From the NCBI GenBank assembly GCA_964567845.1, contig CAZMOG010000046.1, forward strand, positions 1 through 15,123: a DNA stretch of 15,123 nt. The letters are read 5' to 3'. Shown one piece after another: positions 1 through 7,150 of this stretch. The stretch is from RGIG9079 sp964567845 (lineage in GTDB: Bacteria > Bacteroidota > Bacteroidia > Bacteroidales > Marinifilaceae). Positions within the stretch are counted from its first letter, which is position 1. The number at the start of each line of letters is the position of its first letter. The translations under genes were made by a program, and so were the position numbers. The notes beneath the pieces are model-generated. The model was not told the origin of the DNA and did no database searches. It was given only the letters and a program-made list of their open reading frames with translations.

Positions 1-55
1 ACATTTGTTCTTTTTTATTATACTTTATTGCCGTAATCAAAGTATTCAGGTAATT

Positions 56-198
56 CCCCACCTAATCCTGTTTTGTTACTACAAGTGGGGTATAATTTTG
101 TAACCGAACCCCACTGTACTTTCTATTTCTAGCTTTTAGTGGGGCGATGTACGGTAAATTAATCCTACATATATATGGATTTTCCTGATTAAGTGGGG
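56..198. other. Cluster of GTGGGG/CCCCAC words in a gene-free region
   Basis: Positions 1-475 contain no convincing gene on either strand. Within this A/T-rich stretch a G4 word recurs five times: CCCCACC at 56-62, AGTGGGG at 84-90, CCCCACT at 109-115, AGTGGGG at 138-144 and AGTGGGG at 192-198. The first four alternate in strand, and start-to-start distances are 28, 25, 29 and 54 bases, so close to multiples of 27. Neighbouring copies are inverted and could pair, for example 85-91 with 108-114 or 109-115 with 138-144. The words are seen directly; a role as protein-binding sites or as alternative RNA stems is inference. They are too short and too divergent around the core to be a CRISPR array. 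Confidence 0.4.
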
Positions 199-234
199 TA
201 AACGCCTACTTTTAGACAGCAAAACTAAAAAAGG

Positions 235-432
235 ACAGAACCCTGTGGGAATATTTTTCGCCTGACAACGTACAATTCTGTTAGAAAGTCATGGTCGAAG
301 ATTTTTTGCTACGCGAGGCTCGAAAATGCAAGCTTGTCGATGAAAGAGCCTCGCAATAAAAGCAAAAAAGCAAGAACATAGACTTTCTCAGAGTTGTAAT
401 GTTGCCAGAAAAATATTCCCACAGGGTTCTGT
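235..432. repeat. Long imperfect palindrome (~200 bp), MITE-like or hairpin element
   Basis: The outer arms 235-259 and 408-432 are perfect 25-base inverted copies, beginning ACAGAACCCTGTGGG on each strand. Self-complementarity continues inward with small bulges: AGAAAGTC near 283-290 faces GACTTTCT near 381-388, and GCGAGGCTC at 313-321 faces GAGCCTCGC at 346-354. The centre lies near CAAGCTTG at 329-336. The whole element could fold into one long hairpin. It sits just 3' of the ispE stop codon, so an ispE transcript would run into it, and it could end or protect that mRNA. The shape also fits a palindromic miniature inverted-repeat element, but no clear target-site duplication is visible at the edges. 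It encodes no protein. Confidence 0.75.
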
Positions 433-475
433 TCGTTCAAAGTGTTCCGTTTGCCAAGGCGTCAGCCCTACTAAT

Positions 476-1345
476 CTATAATTTATTGAAGAAGTTCGTC
501 AAATACACCACATTGGCTGGATTCTGCTGCTTGCACAAATCATAGGCTTTTCTGGCATCTTCTTCTTTTTCGAATAGACCGAACACAGTTGGTCCGCTTC
601 CGCTCATAAGGGAATTCATGGCGCCGCAGTCTAACATAATCTGTTTAAGGGTACCGATTTCCGGATAAGCAGGAATGGTTACGGTTTCTAATACATTTTC
701 AAGGCGGTTAGCTACGCCCGCAATACTACCTTCCTTGATTGCCTCTACCATACCGTCAATATCTGGGTGATTTTCTAATTCGTTTGCTTTTAAATTTTCG
801 TATACGAACTTAGTGGAAACGTGAACCGGTGGTTTGGCAATCAATACATGGCATTGAGGTGTTGGTGGGAGAGGGGTAAGAATTTCCCCGATTCCCTCTG
901 AAAGTGCAGTACCGCGAAGAATGCAGTAAGGTACGTCAGCACCTAAAGTAACACCGTATTCCATTAAAGTCTGCTGGGATAATCTTAAATCAAATAACTG
1001 ATTCATTCCGACTAAGGCAGCAGCACAGTCTGTACTTCCACCAGCCATACCGGCAGCAACCGGAATATGTTTTTCTAAATGAACCGATACACCAGAAGTA
1101 ATCTGATGTTTGTCCTTGATTAATTTAATTGCTTTGTATACCAAGTTATTTTCGTCAATTGGCAAGAAGGAAAGGTTTGTAGTTAACACAATCTTATCTT
1201 CATTCAGTAATTTCATGGTGAGCTTGTCGTACATATTGATAGTCTGCATAATCATGCGAACTTCGTGATAGCCGTCTTCCCTTTTGCGAACAACATCCAA
1301 GCCAAGGTTAATTTTGGCGTAGGCATTTAATTTTAAAGTAGTCAT
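476..1345 (-). CDS. ispE: 4-diphosphocytidyl-2-C-methyl-D-erythritol kinase (IspE)
   Basis: This cytoplasmic GHMP-family kinase phosphorylates the 2-hydroxyl of CDP-methylerythritol with ATP, in the MEP route to isopentenyl diphosphate. At 289 residues it has the usual family length. Visible landmarks are the N-terminal AYAKINLGL with Lys11, DGYHEV at 24-29, the ATP-binding glycine-rich loop VPVAAGMAGGSTD at 95-107 and LGADVPYCI, whose Asp137 matches the catalytic Asp of E. coli IspE by memory. The GHMP motif SLMSGSGPTVFG lies near the C-terminus. The start is supported by TAGGAGA seven bases upstream on the minus strand. It is the only leftward gene here and is transcribed away from the rhodanese gene from a shared spacer of about 280 bp. 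Confidence 0.96.
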   Translation of the reverse strand: MTTLKLNAYAKINLGLDVVRKREDGYHEVRMIMQTINMYDKLTMKLLNEDKIVLTTNLSFLPIDENNLVYKAIKLIKDKHQITSGVSVHLEKHIPVAAGMAGGSTDCAAALVGMNQLFDLRLSQQTLMEYGVTLGADVPYCILRGTALSEGIGEILTPLPPTPQCHVLIAKPPVHVSTKFVYENLKANELENHPDIDGMVEAIKEGSIAGVANRLENVLETVTIPAYPEIGTLKQIMLDCGAMNSLMSGSGPTVFGLFEKEEDARKAYDLCKQQNPANVVYLTNFFNKL

Positions 1346-1391
1346 AGCAGTCTCCTATGGTGTGTATTCTTTTCAACAAGTATATACTTAT

Positions 1392-1420
1392 AGTATAGGG
1401 TTTTTACTAATTGGTGTAAA
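1392..1420 (-). promoter_or_regulatory. Sigma-A-type promoter of ispE
   Basis: On the minus strand a -35 box TTTACA (1420-1415) is separated by exactly 17 bases from a -10 box TATACT (1397-1392). This predicts transcription starting near 1385, about 40 bases before the ispE start codon. The match is seen in the sequence; activity is inferred. Confidence 0.65.
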
Positions 1421-1470
1421 GTCCCTTATTTTGCTATTAAAATACATTTTAGTAATTTGGATGTAAAGAC

Positions 1471-1484
1471 TCTATAGATAAAAT
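1471..1484. promoter_or_regulatory. 14-base word shared upstream of both rhodanese genes
   Basis: TCTATAGATAAAAT occurs here, 158 bases before the triple-rhodanese start codon, and again at 12978-12991, 125 bases before the other rhodanese gene. It contains the small palindrome TCTATAGA. It could be a common regulator site or part of a promoter, but the A/T-rich composition makes coincidence possible. Confidence 0.25.
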
Positions 1485-1523
1485 CAATCCTTTCTCGGCT
1501 CTTATTGAAAATTTCACTACTCA

Positions 1524-1553
1524 TTGACCTTGGTGGATTTGTGGTGCTATACT
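1524..1553 (+). promoter_or_regulatory. Sigma-A-type promoter of the triple-rhodanese gene
   Basis: TTGACC (1524-1529) and TATACT (1548-1553) are spaced by 18 bases. A TG one base before the -10 (1545-1546) makes it an extended -10. Transcription should start near 1560, giving a leader of about 70 bases before the gene at 1629. Because this promoter lies where a longer TTG-start reading frame would be coding, it also supports the later start codon. Confidence 0.7.
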
Positions 1554-1628
1554 CGTTATGCTTATGCAATCAATGCAGAGTATTTAGTAACTGTAAACAA
1601 AAATAAAATACACAGAGGAGAACTAATA

Positions 1629-2876
1629 ATGAAGAAAATTTTAGCATTAGCATTAAGTGCTGTTATGGTTATTGGAAGTTTAACAGCCTGCAACAGCGAC
1701 GCTAACAACACAAGCAGCAACACAACTGTTACAGCACCGGCAGAAGATGTTGCAATGCAGTACATGACAGTAGAAGACGCAGCAGCAGTTGTAGGCGCAG
1801 AAGGATATGTATTCTTCGACGTTCGTAAGGCAGCTGACTATGCAACAGCTCACATCCCAGGAGCTTTATCCATCGATATGGATGCAGCTAAAAATGGTGA
1901 TTTCGAAGCTGGTGTTGCTACAATGGAACCAGCAATCCAGGATTTATCTGATAACATCATTCTTGTATGCTACTCAGGAAAATCTTATGCACAGGCATCT
2001 ACAAATGTATTATCCGCTTTAGGATATGATATGACTAAAGTTTATACATTAGAAGGTGGTTTCACAGCTTGGACTGAAAACTTCCCATCTGACGTAGAAG
2101 TATCTGCAGAAATCGTTGCTCCAGCAAGTGATGTAGCAATGCAGTTTATGACAGCAGAAGAAGCAGTAGCAGTAGTAGGAGCAGAAGGTTATACATTCTT
2201 TGACGTTCGTAAAGCAGAAGATTACAAAGCAGCTCACATTCCAGGATCTTTAGGATATGACATGGATGCAGCTAAAAATGGCGATTTCAATGCAGGTGTT
2301 GCTACAATGCAGGTTGCTCTTCGCGACATGGATGACACATTAATCCTTGTATGCTATTCAGGAAAATCTTACGCACAGGCAACAACAAATGTATTATCAG
2401 CATTAGGCTATGATATGTCTAAGGTATACACATTAGAAGGTGGTTTTGGACAGTGGACAAAAGTATATCCATCTAATGTAGAAGTAGATGCAGAAATCGT
2501 TGCTCCAGCAAGTGATGTTGCAATGCAGTATATCACAGTAGAAGATGCAGCAGCAGTAGTTGGAACAGAAGATTATGTATTCTTTGATGTTCGTAAAGCA
2601 GAAGATTATACAGCAGGACACATCCCAGGTGCAGTATCTCAAGATATGGATGCAGCTAAAAATGGCGATTTCAACGCTGGTGTAGGCGTTATGAAAATGG
2701 CTACTCGTGATTTAGATGCTAACATCGTAGTAATCTGTTACTCAGGAAAATCTTACGCACAGGCAACAACAAACGTATTATCCGCATTAGGATATGATAT
2801 GACTAAAGTATATACATTAGAAGGTGGTTTCACAGCTTGGTCTGAAACATACCCAGAAAATGTAACTACAGAATAA
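1629..2876 (+). CDS. Secreted lipoprotein with three near-identical rhodanese domains
   Basis: Rhodanese domains carry sulfane sulfur as a persulfide on an active-site cysteine. This 415-residue protein starts with a lipoprotein signal peptide: MKK, a hydrophobic stretch, and the lipobox LTAC with Cys21 as lipidation site. It should therefore be anchored on the outer face of the membrane. A short Asn/Ser/Thr-rich linker leads to three domains repeating every 128 residues. Each has FFDVRKA.DY...HIPG and the loop CYSGKS, with Cys114, Cys242 and Cys370. The loop resembles CYHGNS of GlpE, and all three domains look catalytically intact. The start at 1629 follows AGAGGAG; the frame is open back to a TTG at 1524 but that part overlaps the promoter and would bury the signal peptide. 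It lies directly upstream of the transporter genes. Donor and acceptor of the sulfur are unknown. Confidence 0.9.
   Translation: MKKILALALSAVMVIGSLTACNSDANNTSSNTTVTAPAEDVAMQYMTVEDAAAVVGAEGYVFFDVRKAADYATAHIPGALSIDMDAAKNGDFEAGVATMEPAIQDLSDNIILVCYSGKSYAQASTNVLSALGYDMTKVYTLEGGFTAWTENFPSDVEVSAEIVAPASDVAMQFMTAEEAVAVVGAEGYTFFDVRKAEDYKAAHIPGSLGYDMDAAKNGDFNAGVATMQVALRDMDDTLILVCYSGKSYAQATTNVLSALGYDMSKVYTLEGGFGQWTKVYPSNVEVDAEIVAPASDVAMQYITVEDAAAVVGTEDYVFFDVRKAEDYTAGHIPGAVSQDMDAAKNGDFNAGVGVMKMATRDLDANIVVICYSGKSYAQATTNVLSALGYDMTKVYTLEGGFTAWSETYPENVTTE
1746..2873 (+). repeat. Three in-frame tandem repeats of exactly 384 bp
   Basis: The units begin with the same codons (Asp-Val-Ala-Met-Gln) at 1746, 2130 and 2514, an exact 384-base period. 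The last copy is slightly short (360 bases). Long stretches agree at the DNA level, for example around GATATGGATGCAGCTAAAAA and GGAAAATCTTA. This points to recent internal duplication or ongoing gene conversion, and the array could change copy number by recombination. Confidence 0.95.
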
Positions 2877-2931
2877 GAAAATAATCAATCAGATTGATGA
2901 TAATATTTAGATTTATATAGTATAATCAAAA

Positions 2932-2956
2932 CAGGCGTGAGGATATCTCACGCCTG
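2932..2956 (+). terminator. Strong stem-loop between rhodanese gene and transporter operon
   Basis: CAGGCGTGAG (2932-2941) pairs perfectly with CTCACGCCTG (2947-2956) around a 5-base loop. On the + strand it is followed only by ATTTAG, a weak U-tract, so it may be a partial terminator of the rhodanese transcript. A TATAAT at 2921-2926, with no good -35 box, would start a transcript almost exactly at the hairpin's first base. The stem could thus instead cap the 5' end of the transporter mRNA. Confidence 0.5.
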
Positions 2957-2973
2957 ATTTAGCAAACAGCATA

Positions 2974-2990
2974 TTGAGAAAAATTCTCAA
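2974..2990. promoter_or_regulatory. 17-bp perfect dyad, possible operator, before the binding-protein gene
   Basis: TTGAGAA (2974-2980) and TTCTCAA (2984-2990) flank a central AAA and abut the ribosome binding site AGAAAGG. This is a perfect inverted repeat. It is placed where a repressor or a small RNA hairpin could control the transporter operon. I do not recognise it as the box of a named regulator. Confidence 0.4.
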
Positions 2991-3004
2991 GAAAGGATAT
3001 CAAT

Positions 3005-4288
3005 ATGAAAAAACGTGTATTAGCTCTTTTAATGGCAATGGTTATGACATGTTCTTTAGTGGCATGTGGTTCTGGCGAAAACACACAGGAAAGTGAGCAG
3101 AGTCAGACAAGTACAGAACAGCAGACAGAGTCAGCAGATGTTACTAAAGATGTAACAGAAATGACTTTTGATGAAATGAAAGAAGCAGCAAAAGGAACAA
3201 CAGTAACTTTCTATGGCTGGGGTGGAGACGAAAATCTCAATCAGTGGTTAGACAATGTATTTGCTCCTACTATGAAAGAAAAATATGACATTACAATGGA
3301 ACGTGTGCCAATGGATATTGACCAGATTTTAAGCCAGTTATCCGGAGAAATTCAGGCTGGTGCAGAAGATGGAAGTATTGATATGATCTGGATTAACGGA
3401 GAAAACTTCCAGTCTGCAAAAGAAAACAATATGCTTTTTGGACCTTTTACAGAGAAGCTTCCAAACTTCCAGTCTTATGTAGATGCAACACATGAGGATA
3501 ATACATTAGACTTTGCTTATCCAATTGAAGGATATGAAGCTCCTTATGGAAAAGCACAGGTAGTATTTATTGCAGATTCTGCAGTTACTCCGGAAGTACC
3601 AACAAGTGCAGAAGAATTAATGGAATTTGTAAAGAAATATCCTGGTAAGGTAACTTATCCGGCACTTCCGGATTTTACAGGAAGCGTATTTGTAAGAAGC
3701 ATTATTTACGAAATCTGTGGATACGAACAGTTCTTAACAATGGAAGCAGATAAAGAGACAGTGAAGGCTGCCATTGAACCGGCTTTAGAATATTTAAGAG
3801 AGTTAAATCCATACCTTTGGAACAAAGGACAGACTTTCCCGGAATCTTCCACAACTTTGGATAATATGTTTACAGACGGTGAAGTAGTGTTAAACGTAAC
3901 TTATGAAGCTTATGCAACAGCTGTTAAAATTGCAGATGGAACATACACAGACACTACAATTACATTCCAGTTTGACAAAGGAACAATTGGTAATACAAAC
4001 TTTATGGCAATTGCTGCAAACTCTGGAAATAAAGCAGGTGCCATGGTTGCAATTAACGAGATGTTATCACCAGAAATGCAGGCATCCCGTTATCAGGAAT
4101 TAAAAGCAATTCCTGTACTGGATAACAGCAAACTTTCTGATGAACAGAAGGCATTGTTTGATACGGTAGAATTAGGAAAAGGAACCATTCCACAGGATGA
4201 ACTTCTTTCTAAACGTTTACCGGAAATGCCGGCTGAATTAGTACCAATTATTGAGGAAATCTGGTTAGAAGAAGTTGTAGGTAAATAA
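3005..4288 (+). CDS. ABC transporter substrate-binding lipoprotein, YnjB-like
   Basis: This is the extracellular binding protein of the importer encoded by the next three genes. The 427-residue product has a lipoprotein signal peptide with lipobox LVAC and Cys21 as lipid anchor, then a Glu/Gln/Thr-rich linker to about residue 45. The mature part starts as an extracellular solute-binding fold (TVTFYGWGG). Two stretches, WINGENF at 129-135 and PDFTGSVFVR at 222-231, match what I remember of the E. coli YnjB family (COG4134), whose ligand is unknown; thiamine- and polyamine-binding proteins are more distant relatives. The start follows AGAAAGGATATCAAT. It is the first gene of a five-gene unit and is separated from the upstream rhodanese by a hairpin. 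An iron- or thiamine-type ligand cannot be excluded. Confidence 0.85.
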   Translation: MKKRVLALLMAMVMTCSLVACGSGENTQESEQSQTSTEQQTESADVTKDVTEMTFDEMKEAAKGTTVTFYGWGGDENLNQWLDNVFAPTMKEKYDITMERVPMDIDQILSQLSGEIQAGAEDGSIDMIWINGENFQSAKENNMLFGPFTEKLPNFQSYVDATHEDNTLDFAYPIEGYEAPYGKAQVVFIADSAVTPEVPTSAEELMEFVKKYPGKVTYPALPDFTGSVFVRSIIYEICGYEQFLTMEADKETVKAAIEPALEYLRELNPYLWNKGQTFPESSTTLDNMFTDGEVVLNVTYEAYATAVKIADGTYTDTTITFQFDKGTIGNTNFMAIAANSGNKAGAMVAINEMLSPEMQASRYQELKAIPVLDNSKLSDEQKALFDTVELGKGTIPQDELLSKRLPEMPAELVPIIEEIWLEEVVGK

Positions 4289-4336
4289 TGGGAGACAAAA
4301 AAAGAATTTCTGACCCGGAGGTCTTAGGAGACAATA

Positions 4337-5200
4337 ATGCGTAAAAAAATAGTGCCTTATGTACTTTTGATACCGCAGATATTATTGACAATTTTATTTA
4401 TGATAGGATTATGGACTGGAATCACCCAAAGTTTAGGGGTGATTCCAGCTTTTGGCTTAGAAGAACTGACGTTACAGTATTATAAAGAGGTGCTTTCCAA
4501 ACCGGATATGCTGGCGTCAGTTCTTTATAGTTTGAAGATAGCACTGGTATCAGCAACTATTGCAACAGCAGGTGGCGTGCTGGTCTGTGCTTCGCTTACC
4601 ATGAATGGAAAAGCCAATGGATTTTACGGTCGTTTAATCCAGCTTCCTATTATTGTGCCTCATGTAGTAGTTGCATTATTTGTCATTAATATTTTTGCAC
4701 AAAATGGAATTCTTGCCCGTCTTGTCTATGCCTTTGGTTTTATCAGTGAGCAGCAGGAATTTCCAAGAATTATTTATAGTGAAAGTGGTTTGGGGGTAAT
4801 TCTTGCCTATGTGTGGAAAGAATTGCCGTTTATTGTGTATTTTATTGTTGCATTGATGGCAAATATCAATGGAAGTCTTGGGGAAGCAGCAAGAAATCTG
4901 GGAGCAGGAAAATGGCAGAGCTTCTTTAGGGTGACGCTGCCACTTTGCAGAAACACAATTTTAAGTGGATTTTTAATTATATTTGTATTTGCACTTGGAG
5001 CTTATGAGCTTCCGGTACTTTTGGGAGCAACCCTTCCGAAAGCCCTTCCGGTACTGGCATATCACCAGTACATTCATCCGAATTTACAAAACAGACCATA
5101 TGCCATGGCTCTAAATGGTATTATAATTATTATATCTATGATTAGTGCATTGATTTATTATATATTAATGGAGAGAAACTGGAAGGAAAGCAAAAACTGA
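4337..5200 (+). CDS. ABC transporter permease, first half (YnjC-like)
   Basis: The 287-residue product is an integral membrane subunit with about six hydrophobic helices. It carries the cytoplasmic EAA loop of binding-protein-dependent permeases, GEAARNLGAGKWQSFFRVTL, starting at residue 182, which docks on the ATPase. The start codon follows TTAGGAGACAATA, 48 bases after the binding-protein gene. It is similar in size and design to the next gene, so the two probably form a heterodimeric channel. In E. coli the YnjC permease is, by memory, one protein of roughly twice this length with two fused halves. The split arrangement here is the pattern seen in thiamine- and spermidine-type importers as well, so the subfamily rests mainly on the binding protein. 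Confidence 0.9.
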   Translation: MRKKIVPYVLLIPQILLTILFMIGLWTGITQSLGVIPAFGLEELTLQYYKEVLSKPDMLASVLYSLKIALVSATIATAGGVLVCASLTMNGKANGFYGRLIQLPIIVPHVVVALFVINIFAQNGILARLVYAFGFISEQQEFPRIIYSESGLGVILAYVWKELPFIVYFIVALMANINGSLGEAARNLGAGKWQSFFRVTLPLCRNTILSGFLIIFVFALGAYELPVLLGATLPKALPVLAYHQYIHPNLQNRPYAMALNGIIIIISMISALIYYILMERNWKESKN

Positions 5201-5229
5201 TAAATCATATATTGTAATTTTGGGGTCTG

Positions 5230-5253
5230 GAATTTGTGCCTGAGCACAAATTC
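5230..5253 (+). other. Perfect 10-bp hairpin between the two permease genes
   Basis: GAATTTGTGC (5230-5239) pairs with GCACAAATTC (5244-5253) around the loop CTGA. No U-tract follows, so it is unlikely to end transcription. It lies 24 bases before the next start codon. It could stabilise or mark a processing point in the operon mRNA and set unequal expression of the subunits. That role is inference. Confidence 0.6.
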
Positions 5254-5277
5254 AGGTTTGAATTGAGAGGTGAAAAC

Positions 5278-6075
5278 ATGAAGCGTGGTGGAAAATACTT
5301 ATTTCTTCTGGTGCCTGTTATTTTGTTCCCCATGTTGATAACTGTAGTCTGGATTTTTACAGAGCGTTGGCCGTGGCCGAATTTACTGCCACAGGTATTT
5401 TCGTTGAGAGCAGTCAGTGAAATCTGGGGGAGAAAAGAACAGCTTATTTCCATGCTGTTATCCAGCATTGAAATTTCTACGATTGTGGGAATTCTGTCTA
5501 TTATAATTGGAGTAATGACAGCAAGAGCACTTACCTGTTATGAGTTTCTGGGAAAAAGAGTCATGCACTTTTTTACCATTCTTCCATTTATGGTGCCTGC
5601 AACCGTTTTTGCTATGGGGGTTCAGGTAACATTTATAAAAATGGGGCTGAATAATACCATTACAGGTGTTGTGGTTGCTCATTTAATCTGCTCTCTTCCG
5701 TATGCAGTGCGGTTAATCATAGATGGAATGGAAGCCTTGGGAACCGGATTTGAAGAACAGGCAAGAGTCTTGGGTGCAGGAGCAGGAAAAGCATTTTTTA
5801 AGACAACTCTGCCACTGCTTAGTCCGGTATTGGTATCGGCACTCTGTATGGCTTATGTAGTATCCTTTAGCCAGTATTTTCTTACGCTGTTAATTGGTGG
5901 CGGCAAAGTAAAGACCTTTACAATTGTTATGGTTCCGTACTTACAGAGTGGGGACAGAAATATTGCATGTATTTATAGTGGATTATTTTTAATTGTTACA
6001 ATGGTAGTATTCCTACTGTTTGAAAAGATAGCAAAAGTTTGGAATGATGAGACTGATGATGCATTTTATGGATAG
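5278..6075 (+). CDS. ABC transporter permease, second half
   Basis: The 265-residue membrane subunit has about six hydrophobic helices and an EAA-type loop, EEQARVLGAGAGKAFFKTTL, beginning at Glu159. It should pair with the preceding permease to form the transmembrane channel. I chose the ATG at 5278 because GAGAGGTG lies just upstream and the protein then begins with a basic MKRGGK followed at once by a hydrophobic helix. An in-frame ATG at 5236 would add 14 polar residues and place the start inside the intergenic hairpin. The C-terminus ends in a short acidic cytoplasmic tail. The gene lies 59 bases before the ATPase gene. The substrate cannot be told from the permease alone. Confidence 0.9.
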   Translation: MKRGGKYLFLLVPVILFPMLITVVWIFTERWPWPNLLPQVFSLRAVSEIWGRKEQLISMLLSSIEISTIVGILSIIIGVMTARALTCYEFLGKRVMHFFTILPFMVPATVFAMGVQVTFIKMGLNNTITGVVVAHLICSLPYAVRLIIDGMEALGTGFEEQARVLGAGAGKAFFKTTLPLLSPVLVSALCMAYVVSFSQYFLTLLIGGGKVKTFTIVMVPYLQSGDRNIACIYSGLFLIVTMVVFLLFEKIAKVWNDETDDAFYG

Positions 6076-6134
6076 CTAAGCATGTCCTTAATTTTAAATT
6101 GAAATGTTGTGAACACAGCAGATTGTGAGGAAAA

Positions 6135-7127
6135 ATGGAATTAAGTATTGATAACCTGAAAGTAAAATTACAAAAAGAAGAAATTCTTCATGGAATCAAT
6201 TTAAAAATAGAAGATGGAAGCTTTGTATCCCTGTTAGGGGCTTCTGGTTGTGGAAAAACAACGCTGTTAAAAAGTATTGCAGGGCTTCTGGAAATTGAAT
6301 CCGGTGATATCAAAATGGATGGAAATTCCATTGTCAAAATGTTGCCGGAAAAAAGAGGAACAGTCATTGTTTTTCAGGATTTACGTTTGTTTCCGCATAT
6401 GACAGTGGAACAAAATATCTGCTTTCCAATGGAACTTCAAAAAGTTTCCAAAGAGAAACAGAAAGAAACTGTGGTAAGACTTTTAGAAGATGTGCGTCTT
6501 GCGGGGTATGAGAAAAGAAAAATCCGTCAGCTGTCTGGTGGTCAGAGGCAGCGAGTGGCACTGGCAAGAGCACTGGCAGCTAATCCAAAAATTTTACTTT
6601 TAGATGAGCCGTTTTCGGGACTGGATGAGCAGCTTCGTCTGGAAATGGGAGAATTGGTAAAGCGTCTTCATAAGGAATGGAAGATTACAACTGTTCTCGT
6701 AACCCATGATAAAAGAGAAGCTTTGCAGATGTCTGATAAAATTGCCCTTATGAGTCAGGGAAATGTGTTGCAGTACGATACGCCGGAAAAGATATTTTAT
6801 CATCCAATATCCAAAGAAGTGGCAGATTATTTTGGAAAAGCTAATTATGTAAAAACAACCATTGAGAATAAAGAAGTACAGGCGATGATAAGGCCATTTG
6901 CAGTACGGCTGAAAAAAGTGGATAACTCTCAAGAAAAAGAAAAGAATTGTGGAAAAATCACAGATATTTCTTTTATGGGTGATATGGCAGAGGTTGTAGT
7001 TGAGACAGAAAACGGATCTATTTTAAGTCTTATGCGTTATGAAGAACTATTAGAAAAAGGGCTGGAAAAGGGCTGTGAAGCAGTAATTGCAATCAACGAG
7101 AAAAATGTTGTGTTTTTTGAAATATAG
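6135..7127 (+). CDS. ABC transporter ATPase with C-terminal TOBE-like domain
   Basis: This cytoplasmic subunit powers the importer by ATP hydrolysis. All nucleotide-binding motifs are present: Walker A GASGCGKTT at 35-43, Q-loop Gln81, signature LSGGQRQRVAL from residue 133, Walker B ILLLDEP with Asp157 and Glu158, a GLD D-loop and the switch His191. Residues from about 240 form an extra region (AMIRPFAVRLKK, then GKITDISFMGDMAEV) like the TOBE domains of spermidine- and iron-type ATPases, which can sense substrate or regulators. At 330 residues it is longer than E. coli YnjD, about 217 by memory, which lacks this region. The start follows GTGAGGA. It is a likely partner of the two permeases upstream. 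Confidence 0.93.
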   Translation: MELSIDNLKVKLQKEEILHGINLKIEDGSFVSLLGASGCGKTTLLKSIAGLLEIESGDIKMDGNSIVKMLPEKRGTVIVFQDLRLFPHMTVEQNICFPMELQKVSKEKQKETVVRLLEDVRLAGYEKRKIRQLSGGQRQRVALARALAANPKILLLDEPFSGLDEQLRLEMGELVKRLHKEWKITTVLVTHDKREALQMSDKIALMSQGNVLQYDTPEKIFYHPISKEVADYFGKANYVKTTIENKEVQAMIRPFAVRLKKVDNSQEKEKNCGKITDISFMGDMAEVVVETENGSILSLMRYEELLEKGLEKGCEAVIAINEKNVVFFEI

Positions 7128-7150
7128 CAGGAGCAAGGAGGTATACACTT

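Noticed and set aside
56..198. Possible CRISPR array
   Set aside because: The repeated core is only 6-7 bases, occurs on both strands, and flanking bases are not conserved; no cas genes are nearby.
1524..1628. N-terminal extension of the triple-rhodanese gene from a TTG
   Set aside because: It has no ribosome site, overlaps a strong extended -10 promoter, and would place 35 polar residues before a clear lipoprotein signal peptide.
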